DNA of 64,000 nucleotides from Candidatus Woesearchaeota archaeon. Its GTDB lineage: Archaea; Nanobdellota; Nanobdellia; Woesearchaeales; SM23-78. The first letter of the stretch is position 1; every line of letters starts with the position of its first letter. The position numbers and the translations under genes are program-made. Location of the stretch: the NCBI GenBank assembly GCA_016930415.1, contig JAFGGS010000005.1, forward strand, positions 1-64,000. Reading direction: 5' to 3'. Shown piece after piece: positions 42,713 to 50,108 of the stretch. The notes beneath the pieces are model-generated. The model was not told where the DNA came from, made no database searches, and was given only the letters and a program-made list of their open reading frames with translations.

Positions 42713-43278
42713 TCCTGCGAGACACCATCAAGAAGACAGAGGAGAGCCAAGCCTACAAGGAATGGAAGAAGAAAAATCCTGACTACTACTTGGCGCATGC
42801 CTTCACCATGCTAGACGAGAAGGAGAAGAGGTATCGCTGGGAGCTAGGCTACTACTCGCCGACCAAAGATAAGCTGACAGTGATCGAGACCGAGCCAGAG
42901 ATACGCGCCAAGGCAGAAGAAGATGTCTTCAAGAAAGACGGCACAGTCCAGGCCCTTGACATGAAGAAAGTCAAGATAAGCGTGACGCGCGCGATGGAGA
43001 TCTGCGACGAGTTGCTTAAGGAGAAATACAAGAACCAGATGGTATCCAAGAGGATAATCCTGCTCCAGAAGGCGACTGCCCAGATGTACAACATCACCCT
43101 GGTCACTCACACCTTCAGCATCCTGAACATAAGGATCGACGCGGGGAGCGGAGAGGTCATCTCGCATAACCTGCAAAGCATAATGAACCTCGGCTCCTGG
43201 GAGCGGGGCGGAGGCGGGAAGAAGGAGCCTGCAGGAAGCACTCCAAGCACACCAACGGATGAGAGGACCCCTGACTGA
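42709..43278 (+). CDS. Hypothetical protein coupled to the signal peptidase
   Basis: 189-aa soluble protein. The segment NITLVTHTFSILNIRIDAGSGEVISHN resembles PepSY-type repeats, and the first half (HAFTMLDEKEKRYRWELGYYSPTKDKLTVIE) may be a second, diverged unit. A Gly/Pro/Thr-rich tail ends the protein. ATGA overlap with the signal peptidase gene shows translational coupling. A role with protein export or with protease inhibition is possible but unproven. Confidence 0.7.
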   Translation: MILRDTIKKTEESQAYKEWKKKNPDYYLAHAFTMLDEKEKRYRWELGYYSPTKDKLTVIETEPEIRAKAEEDVFKKDGTVQALDMKKVKISVTRAMEICDELLKEKYKNQMVSKRIILLQKATAQMYNITLVTHTFSILNIRIDAGSGEVISHNLQSIMNLGSWERGGGGKKEPAGSTPSTPTDERTPD

Positions 43279-43450
43279 GGCTTTTGTCGTACATCCCGAT
43301 TTCTTTTCCATCACCTTTTACTATTCACTCGTACACCTATGACTTCGGAATATATTACTGAAAGATGTGTTTCAAAGAATGTTTTTCAAAGTTATAGTTT
43401 ACGCGTTAATCATCTTTATAAACAACAATCCCCCAAAAAACAATTAAACA

Positions 43451-43564
43451 ATGGTTATTGACGGCAAGACAACAATAAGCTACGAGGCGATGATCAAGAA
43501 CAGAAGCCTAAACTCATTCTTCGACGAAGACGACGCCGCGCCGGAAAAAGAAGAAGAGGAATAA
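43451..43564 (+). CDS. 37-aa acidic microprotein with its own promoter
   Basis: Not in the ORF track. It reads MVIDGKTTISYEAMIKNRS... and ends in the acidic run APEKEEEE. A TATA-like ctttataaac (43414-43423) is about 32 nt before the ATG, the leaderless spacing seen for neighbouring genes. Codon choice is like that of the neighbours. Function unknown. Confidence 0.55.
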   Translation: MVIDGKTTISYEAMIKNRSLNSFFDEDDAAPEKEEEE

Positions 43565-43688
43565 TCCTCACTTCTTGCGTTGCATCAAGATACCTAATGA
43601 TGATTTCGCTAAGTTATCTCTTTCCTCATTCCAGAATGGTAACCTTTAAATAACTCCTTTCTCTCCCCAGAGTCAAGGGTGATATTGG

Positions 43689-45473
43689 TTGGCTGAAGAA
43701 CGAGAACAAGTGATGAAAAATTTCTCTTACAAAGAGCAAGAGATGATTCGCGCCTTCATCTTCACCAATCCGCACGGGAACACGAGCTTCATCTATCCGC
43801 AGTCATTGCTTGCAGGAGAAGAATTGCCGCCGCTGGTATCAGCATACAGCAGAACGCATGTCCCTATGCAGACAAGAAGCCTACAATTCCTGGACCAGGA
43901 GAAAAGAGAACAGACAAGGGAGTTCCTCTCGCACATCGCTCCATTGATGGACATCTTCAGGCTTTCTGACGGCACGCTCAAGGTAAGCCCAAAGACCCAA
44001 GTATTCAGTAGCCAATGGATACTCGGCCACGGTCATGATAGCATAAAGGAAGAAGCCCAAGTCGTAGGAGTGGTCGAGCAGGTCTCGGACATTACAGGCA
44101 AGAAGATCACAGGACACCCTCTGAACCGCCCGCAGGTGAAGAGCACAAGATACATAGACTTCTCAACAGTCCTGCCGCTCATGCTGGGAGACCCTGACAT
44201 CGCAGGGCTTCCAAGTGTAGATAAGGCCCTGTCATATATCGAACGTATGGGACGCCAATACGTCCGCTTCACCAACCTGATAACAGACGGACTGCTAGCC
44301 CAGCCAGTCAACCAGCGAGGGATAGAATACCTCAAGAGACCTGAAGAGGTACAGAAAGCAGCGCTTGCATGGGCTAAAGGACAGAAAAGGATAGATCCAT
44401 CCTTCGAGGCGACGCCTGAGATGCTTGAGCGCCAAGAACAAAAGATTCTCGAGAGCCTCACAGGAGACAGCCTTCGCGCAACAGTCGAGAAGTCAGTGCT
44501 TGACTACTCAAGATTATACCTTCTCGCCCTCAACAGGACCAGCGTAGGATTCTCAACAGACGCAAGAACCCTTGAGAGGATAATAACCGACATGATCTCA
44601 AGCAACCGCGTAGAGGACAGGACTAGAGGCCAAGAACTATGGGATGAGGCAAAGAAGATAGCGCCGATAATCCTCGGGCCAAAGAGCCACATTGAGATCG
44701 ACCAGTGGCAGATAGAGACTGACAAGGCCATGAGGGAATACTTGGCAAGGACCCACCTAGGATCCCTGCATGAGAGGAACTTGTTGAAGAACGGCACAGC
44801 AAACCTGCTCTCACCAAGGGACATAGAAATGTACACTGACAGATTCAACGCGGCTCTCGTAGTCTTCCCATACTGTGGAGCAGCTCTCCAGGATATCTTC
44901 TCAGCCCTCACAGACAAAGATGTGGATCAAGTTCTTGAGATTGCTCACGCTCATAGGGGGAAGAAAGGAGTGATACATCCTGCAATCTCCCATGGAGGTC
45001 TCACAGTAGAGTTCGTGATGGGATACCACGGCTATCGCGACCTTTTCAGGCACAGAAGGGGAAGCAGGAGCACGCAGCTGCTCACTACAAGGCTGGGATT
45101 CGAGGTCCCGCCACTATACGATTCCCTTGGCATAACTCAAGAATACCTTGCTGACATGAAGCAGGCTTCAGACCTATTCGAGGAGGCTGCGAGCGTGAAT
45201 CCGCAAGTGGCTGAGAAGCTGGTGCCGTTCGGAGCCAACATAAGGGCTATGCACTCCTGGCAGACAGACCAGATGGGATACGTAGGAGACCTAAGGACTG
45301 ACATAACCAAGGGAAACTTCTCGTACGTAAGCACTGTAAGGGAGCTTCTGTCAAAGGTTTCGGCTCTCATGCCGAAAACAAGCAAGTACTTCAAGGTAGA
45401 CCGGAGAGAGTTCCCGCCAGAGGTGTGGAAGAAGATCTACTCTTGGTATGATGCTCATGAAAGAAACAGGTGA
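43689..45473 (+). CDS. ThyX-like flavin-dependent thymidylate synthase, double-length
   Basis: 594-aa protein with two ThyX-like halves. The first has ILGHGHDSIKEEAQVVGVVEQVSD and NRPQVKSTRYIDF (the S-x-RY part of the ThyX motif). The second has FVMGYHGYRDLFRHRRGSRSTQLLTTRLG, with an RHRxxS motif. Normal ThyX is about 220-300 aa and tetrameric; here two copies are fused, so active sites would form across fewer chains. It makes dTMP from dUMP with FADH2. The start is TTG 43689, supported by GGGTGAT five bases upstream and a TATA-like cctttaaata. First gene of a dTMP-supply cluster. Confidence 0.78.
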   Translation: MAEEREQVMKNFSYKEQEMIRAFIFTNPHGNTSFIYPQSLLAGEELPPLVSAYSRTHVPMQTRSLQFLDQEKREQTREFLSHIAPLMDIFRLSDGTLKVSPKTQVFSSQWILGHGHDSIKEEAQVVGVVEQVSDITGKKITGHPLNRPQVKSTRYIDFSTVLPLMLGDPDIAGLPSVDKALSYIERMGRQYVRFTNLITDGLLAQPVNQRGIEYLKRPEEVQKAALAWAKGQKRIDPSFEATPEMLERQEQKILESLTGDSLRATVEKSVLDYSRLYLLALNRTSVGFSTDARTLERIITDMISSNRVEDRTRGQELWDEAKKIAPIILGPKSHIEIDQWQIETDKAMREYLARTHLGSLHERNLLKNGTANLLSPRDIEMYTDRFNAALVVFPYCGAALQDIFSALTDKDVDQVLEIAHAHRGKKGVIHPAISHGGLTVEFVMGYHGYRDLFRHRRGSRSTQLLTTRLGFEVPPLYDSLGITQEYLADMKQASDLFEEAASVNPQVAEKLVPFGANIRAMHSWQTDQMGYVGDLRTDITKGNFSYVSTVRELLSKVSALMPKTSKYFKVDRREFPPEVWKKIYSWYDAHERNR

Positions 45474-45511
45474 GATAAAATGAAAGGATGGGTGCGTGAG
45501 GTGATGTTTTT

Positions 45512-46165
45512 TTGACGAGATTCCAATTGCTGAAGAGTATTCCTCTAGATGAGCTTGTCACCAGCGTGAGAAGAGTGCCTCTGGTCCAGAAGGCACCGGA
45601 CGGGTCAGACATACTAGTCTACAAGGATGCAAACATCTCGCTGCATTCTCTCAAGCCCGAAGAGGTCAATCCAACGACGTTCTACCTGATCAAGCGAGGG
45701 CTCCAGCTGCAAAGGGACTTGAGGACATACCTGATGGGTGAGCACGGCATAGACTCTCTGAACCTGGACGGCGCGCTAGAGATAAGCAACAGCGAAGGAG
45801 AAATATGGACGCTCACCCCTCCCATAATAGAATTGGCCCACCGTGAAGTCGCCTTCATCCCGGGACAGGGAGAGATACGTTACGGCAGTACGTTCGGCGT
45901 CGAGATACCGATAATAAACGACGGGGCTCACAGGGTCCAAGTCGCAAGGGAGCGAGGGACTAAGTTTACAGGGCTCGTGATCTCAGGCATACCGCGAGAG
46001 CACCCGTTCTACGCTCACCCCAACTCATGGGATCTAGTCAGAGTCGTTGATGAAACGCCCAAGACGAAGGCCGAGAAGAAACTCTACTTGAGAGAGGACT
46101 GCTACGCCCTCTACAGGGACTTCGGAGTCCTGGGATGCGGAAAGCCCAGGCATCTGGGAAAGTGA
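45512..46165 (+). CDS. ParB-like-domain protein in the dTMP cluster
   Basis: 217-aa protein. FGVEIPIINDGAHRVQVARERGTKF resembles the ParB/sulfiredoxin fold motif (DGxHR..A...), which binds nucleotides or DNA. No helix-turn-helix is evident. The start is TTG 45512, six bases after GAGGTGATG. It is placed between the ThyX-like and TMPK-like genes, which points to nucleotide handling rather than partition, but this is inference. Confidence 0.6.
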   Translation: MTRFQLLKSIPLDELVTSVRRVPLVQKAPDGSDILVYKDANISLHSLKPEEVNPTTFYLIKRGLQLQRDLRTYLMGEHGIDSLNLDGALEISNSEGEIWTLTPPIIELAHREVAFIPGQGEIRYGSTFGVEIPIINDGAHRVQVARERGTKFTGLVISGIPREHPFYAHPNSWDLVRVVDETPKTKAEKKLYLREDCYALYRDFGVLGCGKPRHLGK

Positions 46166-46204
46166 AGTGAATGACAAGCGAATGACAAAGGAAGTTGATG
46201 ATAG

Positions 46205-47359
46205 ATGAAAAGAAGCGGATTGATATTCCTTGAGGGGATAAGCGGGGCAGGAAAGGACAGCTACGACGACTGGATAACCGGCTACTTCGCGAACCTTGGA
46301 ATCCAGACCCGATTCTTCACAGAGCCGTCAGTCTTCAGGCACGTGACAGAAGCATACAAGCGCCTGCCGCAGTCAGAGAGGGATCCTGAAGTCGAGGCGA
46401 TGCTCTTCACAGCTGACCGGAAACAGCAGTTCAACACTTCGATAAAGCCGCTGATCGGCTCAAGTCATGGCGTCGTCGTCATGAAGAGGAGCTTCCTATC
46501 ATCGTTAGCCTACCAGGCGAAGACAGATGATGAAGTGGCGAAGATACGGGCGATGAACCATTTCTTCCCGGATCCGGACCTGTCAGCAGTCTTTCTCTGC
46601 GACCCGCAGACAGCCCTCTCAAGGATACAAGGAAGGGACAAGGAAGTCTCTCCTGACGAGACCCTGAAGAAGATCACCATGCTAAAAGGCAGGTACGAGC
46701 ACCTGGCGACCGCCCTTCCGGATCTCAATATCAAGCTGATAAGCGCAGACGCGTCCTTCGGGGCAGTGCAATACCAGCTTCGTTCGCACTTCAACAAATT
46801 GATGGGAGTGCCCATGGAGCGCGCAGTCTTCCTGGATAAGGACGGCACTCTTGTAGATAATTCAGAGTATCCTGCAATCGTGCCTACTGACAAGATATAC
46901 TTCGACCAGACAGTCGAAGGCCTCAGATCCCTGCAGGGAGCAGGGTATAAGCTGATAATAATCTCGAGCCAACCATGGGTCGGAAGAGGAAGGCTTTCTC
47001 CGGTGCAAGTCGAGGACGCTTTCAAGAGCGTAGCGGCGCAGTACGCTGAGAAAGGCATAATCATAGACGCCTATTATTACTGCCCGCACCAACGGCCTGA
47101 AGAGGGCGGAGTGGACTGCGAATGCAAGAAGCCAAAGACCGGCCTACTGGAACAGGCAGCCGAGAGGTTCAACATCGACACCTCGCGGAGCTACTTCGTA
47201 GGGGACCGATCAGACGACATACTCACAGGAAGAAACTTCGGCCTCGAGACTTGCCTCGTCACGATGTCTAAAGGAGACATATCAGGCCTTGGAGACGTGA
47301 AGCCGACATACTTGCACAGGGATGTCAACGCGTTCGCAAGAGCCTTGAAGAAGGATTAA
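46205..47359 (+). CDS. Thymidylate kinase-HAD phosphatase fusion
   Basis: 384-aa two-domain protein. Residues 1-200 are a thymidylate-kinase-like P-loop NTPase (FLEGISGAGKDSYDDW; RSFLSSLAYQ; QGRDKEVS lid). Residues 205-384 are a GmhB/HisB-type HAD-IIIA phosphatase: FLDKDGTLVDNSEYP (DxD), IISSQPWVGRG, the zinc-loop CPHQ...CECKKPKTG, and FVGDRSDD. The kinase would make dTDP from the ThyX product; the phosphatase's substrate is unknown. Confidence 0.85.
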   Translation: MKRSGLIFLEGISGAGKDSYDDWITGYFANLGIQTRFFTEPSVFRHVTEAYKRLPQSERDPEVEAMLFTADRKQQFNTSIKPLIGSSHGVVVMKRSFLSSLAYQAKTDDEVAKIRAMNHFFPDPDLSAVFLCDPQTALSRIQGRDKEVSPDETLKKITMLKGRYEHLATALPDLNIKLISADASFGAVQYQLRSHFNKLMGVPMERAVFLDKDGTLVDNSEYPAIVPTDKIYFDQTVEGLRSLQGAGYKLIIISSQPWVGRGRLSPVQVEDAFKSVAAQYAEKGIIIDAYYYCPHQRPEEGGVDCECKKPKTGLLEQAAERFNIDTSRSYFVGDRSDDILTGRNFGLETCLVTMSKGDISGLGDVKPTYLHRDVNAFARALKKD

Positions 47360-47363
47360 AAAC

Positions 47364-47772
47364 TTATCTCGGATGAGCAAGCGCCGCCTTTAAGGCTTCA
47401 TCATGGGCCTTCTTGACCTTGATGTCATCTTTTGACGGTAGCCATACCCACTCCATCTCCTCGATCTCGTCGTTCCCCTCGACTGACGGCAGTCTCTCTT
47501 CTGCTTCCTTCGCGACGCTTCCCTTGTAGAACTTCATCCTAGAGTCATATTACTCGCCTATGTCGTCTGCGTAGTACTTCGCTTTCCTAGTCGCAAATGG
47601 TTTTTCGTCAACTCGCTCAAGCCTCAGCCTGGTCTCTTTTTCTTCTCGTCGCGGCTTTAAGGACTGGCGCGTAGGCTGGCATCCTTTCCTTGACGAGCTT
47701 GCCCTCTGGCTTCTCTGCCTCGCGCCTCTTTTTTTTGAAAAGCTTTATTAGGCAGAAGCCTAATTCTTCCAT
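47364..47772 (-). pseudogene. Degraded Nudix hydrolase
   Basis: Minus strand. The C-terminal part reads KFYKGSVAKEAEERLPSVEGNDEIEEMEWVWLPS with an in-frame TAA just before it and a frame change from the N-terminal part (MEELGFCLIKLFKKKRREAEKPEGK...KAATRR). The EEMEWVWL ending and PEGK...AATRR fragment suggest a Nudix protein that has lost its intact Nudix box. Promoter of the next gene lies inside its 5' end. Confidence 0.5.
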
Positions 47773-47794
47773 AAAAACGGGGGTTTTTACAGCC

Positions 47795-48373
47795 TTGAAC
47801 AAGTTCATAGCCTTAGTCGGGATGTGCGGATCAGGCAAGAGTGTTATCGCTGACGAGCTAGTCAGGAGAGGATACTCTTTCTTCAGATTCGGACAGATAA
47901 CCCTAGACATAGTCAAGGAGCGAGGCCTCGAGCCGACAGAAGCCAACGAGAAGATAATCCGCGAGTCTGTGCGAAAAGAGCATGGCATGGGAGCCTACGC
48001 GACCCTCAACATACCTAAGATAGATGCTTTCCTGAAAGAAGGAAACGTAGTCGGAGACGGCCTCTACAGCTGGAGCGAGTATAAGATCCTAAAAAAGAAG
48101 TATGGCAAGCAGCTAGTCGTGATTGCGGTGTACGCGCCGCCAGAGATGAGATACGAGCGCCTCGAGAAGAGGAAGCTCGCAAAGGACGACAAGGACTTGA
48201 GGAACAGGCCATTCACGGTTGAAGAGGCAAGGAAACGCGACTTTGCAGAGATCGAGAACATCGAGAAAGGCGGGCCGATAGCGATGGCAGACCACACCCT
48301 GATAAATGAGGGTACCGTGGCAGAGCTGCTCGTCCAATTCGAGAAAGTGATGAAGAAGATCGGGGGAGAATGA
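47795..48373 (+). CDS. UPF0200/dephospho-CoA-kinase-like P-loop kinase
   Basis: 192-aa P-loop kinase. Walker A is LVGMCGSGKS; FFRFGQITLDIVKERGLEPTEANEKII...RKEHG matches the UPF0200 family, distantly related to dephospho-CoA kinase and adenylate kinase. The start is TTG 47795; no ATG is in frame. It precedes dCMP deaminase by one base, so a nucleotide-kinase function is plausible. Confidence 0.8.
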   Translation: MNKFIALVGMCGSGKSVIADELVRRGYSFFRFGQITLDIVKERGLEPTEANEKIIRESVRKEHGMGAYATLNIPKIDAFLKEGNVVGDGLYSWSEYKILKKKYGKQLVVIAVYAPPEMRYERLEKRKLAKDDKDLRNRPFTVEEARKRDFAEIENIEKGGPIAMADHTLINEGTVAELLVQFEKVMKKIGGE

Positions 48374-48374
48374 C

Positions 48375-48944
48375 ATGGCAAAGGCTAAAGATGCGAAATG
48401 CTCAAGCGATAACGTGACTAAGCGTAAGAACTACATCTCCTGGGATGAGTACTTCATGGGCGTGGCCTTGCTCTCAGCGCACAGGAGTAAGGACCCCAAC
48501 ACCCAGCTTGGAGCATGCATAGTATCGCCCCAAAAAAAGATAATGGGCGTCGGCTACAATGGATTTCCCTCAGGATGCTCTGATGACGTCCTTCCATGGG
48601 CGCGCGAAGGCCCCTTCCTTGAGACTAAGTACGCCTACGTCTGCCACGCAGAGCTCAACGCCATAATGAACAGCAGGGACACAAACCTAAAAGGATGCGT
48701 GATATACATCGGCCTCTTTCCCTGCAACGAGTGCGCAAAGCTCATAATACAATCAGGGATAAATGAAGTGGTGTACTTGTCAGACAAGTATGCGCAAGTG
48801 GACGCGTTCAAGGCCGGAAGGAAGCTTCTCGAGACTGCTGGAGTGAAGATGCGTCAGCTCATAATCCCTAAGAAGAGCATAACCATTGATTTTTCAATCC
48901 CCGAGATGACCCTCGGAACGCTCACCCGCAGGAAGAAACTATGA
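48375..48944 (+). CDS. Deoxycytidylate deaminase
   Basis: 189-aa zinc deaminase converting dCMP to dUMP, the ThyX substrate. Zinc and catalytic motifs are CHAELNAIMNS (His, Glu) and FPCNECAKLI (Cys pair); the substrate-binding part is SKDPNTQLGACIV...GYNGFPSG. ATG follows the UPF0200 stop by one base. Completes the dTMP-supply cluster. Confidence 0.94.
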   Translation: MAKAKDAKCSSDNVTKRKNYISWDEYFMGVALLSAHRSKDPNTQLGACIVSPQKKIMGVGYNGFPSGCSDDVLPWAREGPFLETKYAYVCHAELNAIMNSRDTNLKGCVIYIGLFPCNECAKLIIQSGINEVVYLSDKYAQVDAFKAGRKLLETAGVKMRQLIIPKKSITIDFSIPEMTLGTLTRRKKL

Positions 48945-48960
48945 TCTTCTCTTAGGGATT

Positions 48961-49227
48961 TCAGCCTAAGATGAGGAGCTTGTCCTTGCCGGTAAAGCCA
49001 CTCTTCAGCACAACCGGCCTCTTCAGCCCTTTAGACAAGAACTTGACTAGCTCGACGTTCGCCTTGTTATCTTCAGCCCTGGCGCCGACCTCGACTACTA
49101 ACGCATTCTTAGAATCATCAAATCCTATTATCCTAGTCTTCTTCTTGCCAGGCTTCGCATGCACACGAAGAACTCCATCCTTCACGTGATCCAACAAGTC
49201 AGATGAGGCTATATTCTTAATTGCCAT
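48961..49227 (-). CDS. DUF167 (UPF0235) family protein
   Basis: 88-aa small protein of the DUF167 family, with the pattern LRVHAKPGKKKTRIIGFDD...ALVVEVGARAEDNKANVELVKFLSK. Function of the family is unknown. Its ATG directly follows the TFS stop, so the two are co-translated. Confidence 0.88.
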   Translation of the reverse strand: MAIKNIASSDLLDHVKDGVLRVHAKPGKKKTRIIGFDDSKNALVVEVGARAEDNKANVELVKFLSKGLKRPVVLKSGFTGKDKLLILG

Positions 49228-49545
49228 CTAGTCGTAGTCTCTCCAGACATGCTTGCACTTGGTGCACTTCAAGAACTTGGTTTCTGGCTCGTCGCCCGCC
49301 CTCATCTGCTGGAGCCAGTACCGCGCACGGCCGTTCCCGCACTCAGGGCACTCAGCGTCAGTCTCAGGCAGCTGGTCATCGTTCTCCTCGACGACAGCGA
49401 CTTCCCGCTCATCCTTGACCACCTGCTCCTTGATGGTGGCCGACTCGACCTCCTTGCTGGTGTAGCCGCAGCTGCACGCAAGGACCTTCTTCTTCTTATC
49501 TGACTTTGGCCTGAGCAACGAACCGCACTTCGGGCAAAACATCAT
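49228..49545 (-). CDS. tfs: Transcription elongation factor TFS (TFIIS/RpoM-like)
   Basis: 105-aa transcript-cleavage factor for RNA polymerase. The N-terminal zinc ribbon FCPKCGSLLRP...LACSCGY and the C-terminal TFIIS-type ribbon AECPECGNGRARYWLQQMRAGDEPETKFLKCTKCKHVWRDYD are present; the acidic DE pair that enters the polymerase is there. Start at ATG 49545, after GGAGGGTG; the ORF start at 49578 is too far upstream. Confidence 0.94.
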   Translation of the reverse strand: MMFCPKCGSLLRPKSDKKKKVLACSCGYTSKEVESATIKEQVVKDEREVAVVEENDDQLPETDAECPECGNGRARYWLQQMRAGDEPETKFLKCTKCKHVWRDYD

Positions 49546-49659
49546 CTTCGCATCACACCCTCCAACGACCAGCGACAAAGCAATGATCTAACCAATAAGA
49601 ATTCATTCCGAACGAGCCGCTTTAAATATTTTTTGAAAAGGATTGCTGAAACCAACCCC

Positions 49660-50085
49660 TTAGTTTACATTAATATCCTCTCCCTCCTTCCGGATGACGT
49701 TTAGGCCCTTCTGGAAGCTTCCGCCAACGCCGCTTGGCAAGAAGACTATGTGAGCTGCTCCAGAATCCATCTTGAGAACCACGCTCCCATCCCCAGAACT
49801 CTCAATAAGGTAATCCTTACCCTCGACGAGCTGAGGCAGCGTGAACTCGTGATAATACTCTCCTCGCACGCTCTCAGCCAGCGCGACTTCAGCCCTAATG
49901 ACCTCGCCAAGGCTCTCAAGCAAGCGGACATCCCTGTCAGCGTCAGCCTTGCGAAGCTGCCCAAGCAAGACCCCCGCCACGACCAGTACCAACAAGACCA
50001 CGACGCCGATTATCACGACGAGCTCGAAACTGCTCTGACCCTTCTCACCCTTTTCGTTTCCATTGGCCGCCTTCATGATCATCAT
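49660..50085 (-). CDS. Class III signal-peptide pilin-like protein
   Basis: About 141 aa. Short basic leader then KGQSSFELVVIIGVVVLLVLVVAGVLLG, an archaeal class III signal peptide (Q-S-S-F-E) with the conserved hydrophobic assembly helix. The C-terminal globular part has ESVRGEYYHEFTLPQLVEGKDYLIES, resembling the same region of the next protein upstream. Third gene of a pilin operon; several ATGs and a GTG at 50100 are possible starts. Confidence 0.85.
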   Translation of the reverse strand: MMIMKAANGNEKGEKGQSSFELVVIIGVVVLLVLVVAGVLLGQLRKADADRDVRLLESLGEVIRAEVALAESVRGEYYHEFTLPQLVEGKDYLIESSGDGSVVLKMDSGAAHIVFLPSGVGGSFQKGLNVIRKEGEDINVN

Positions 50086-50108
50086 CTCTTTCTTGCGCAC
50101 GCATCGCT

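Noticed and set aside
47617-47988. ORF 47617-47988 (minus, 123 aa) as an intact gene
   Set aside because: Its first half is antisense to the P-loop kinase; only the latter part has Nudix-like remnants, treated here as a pseudogene.
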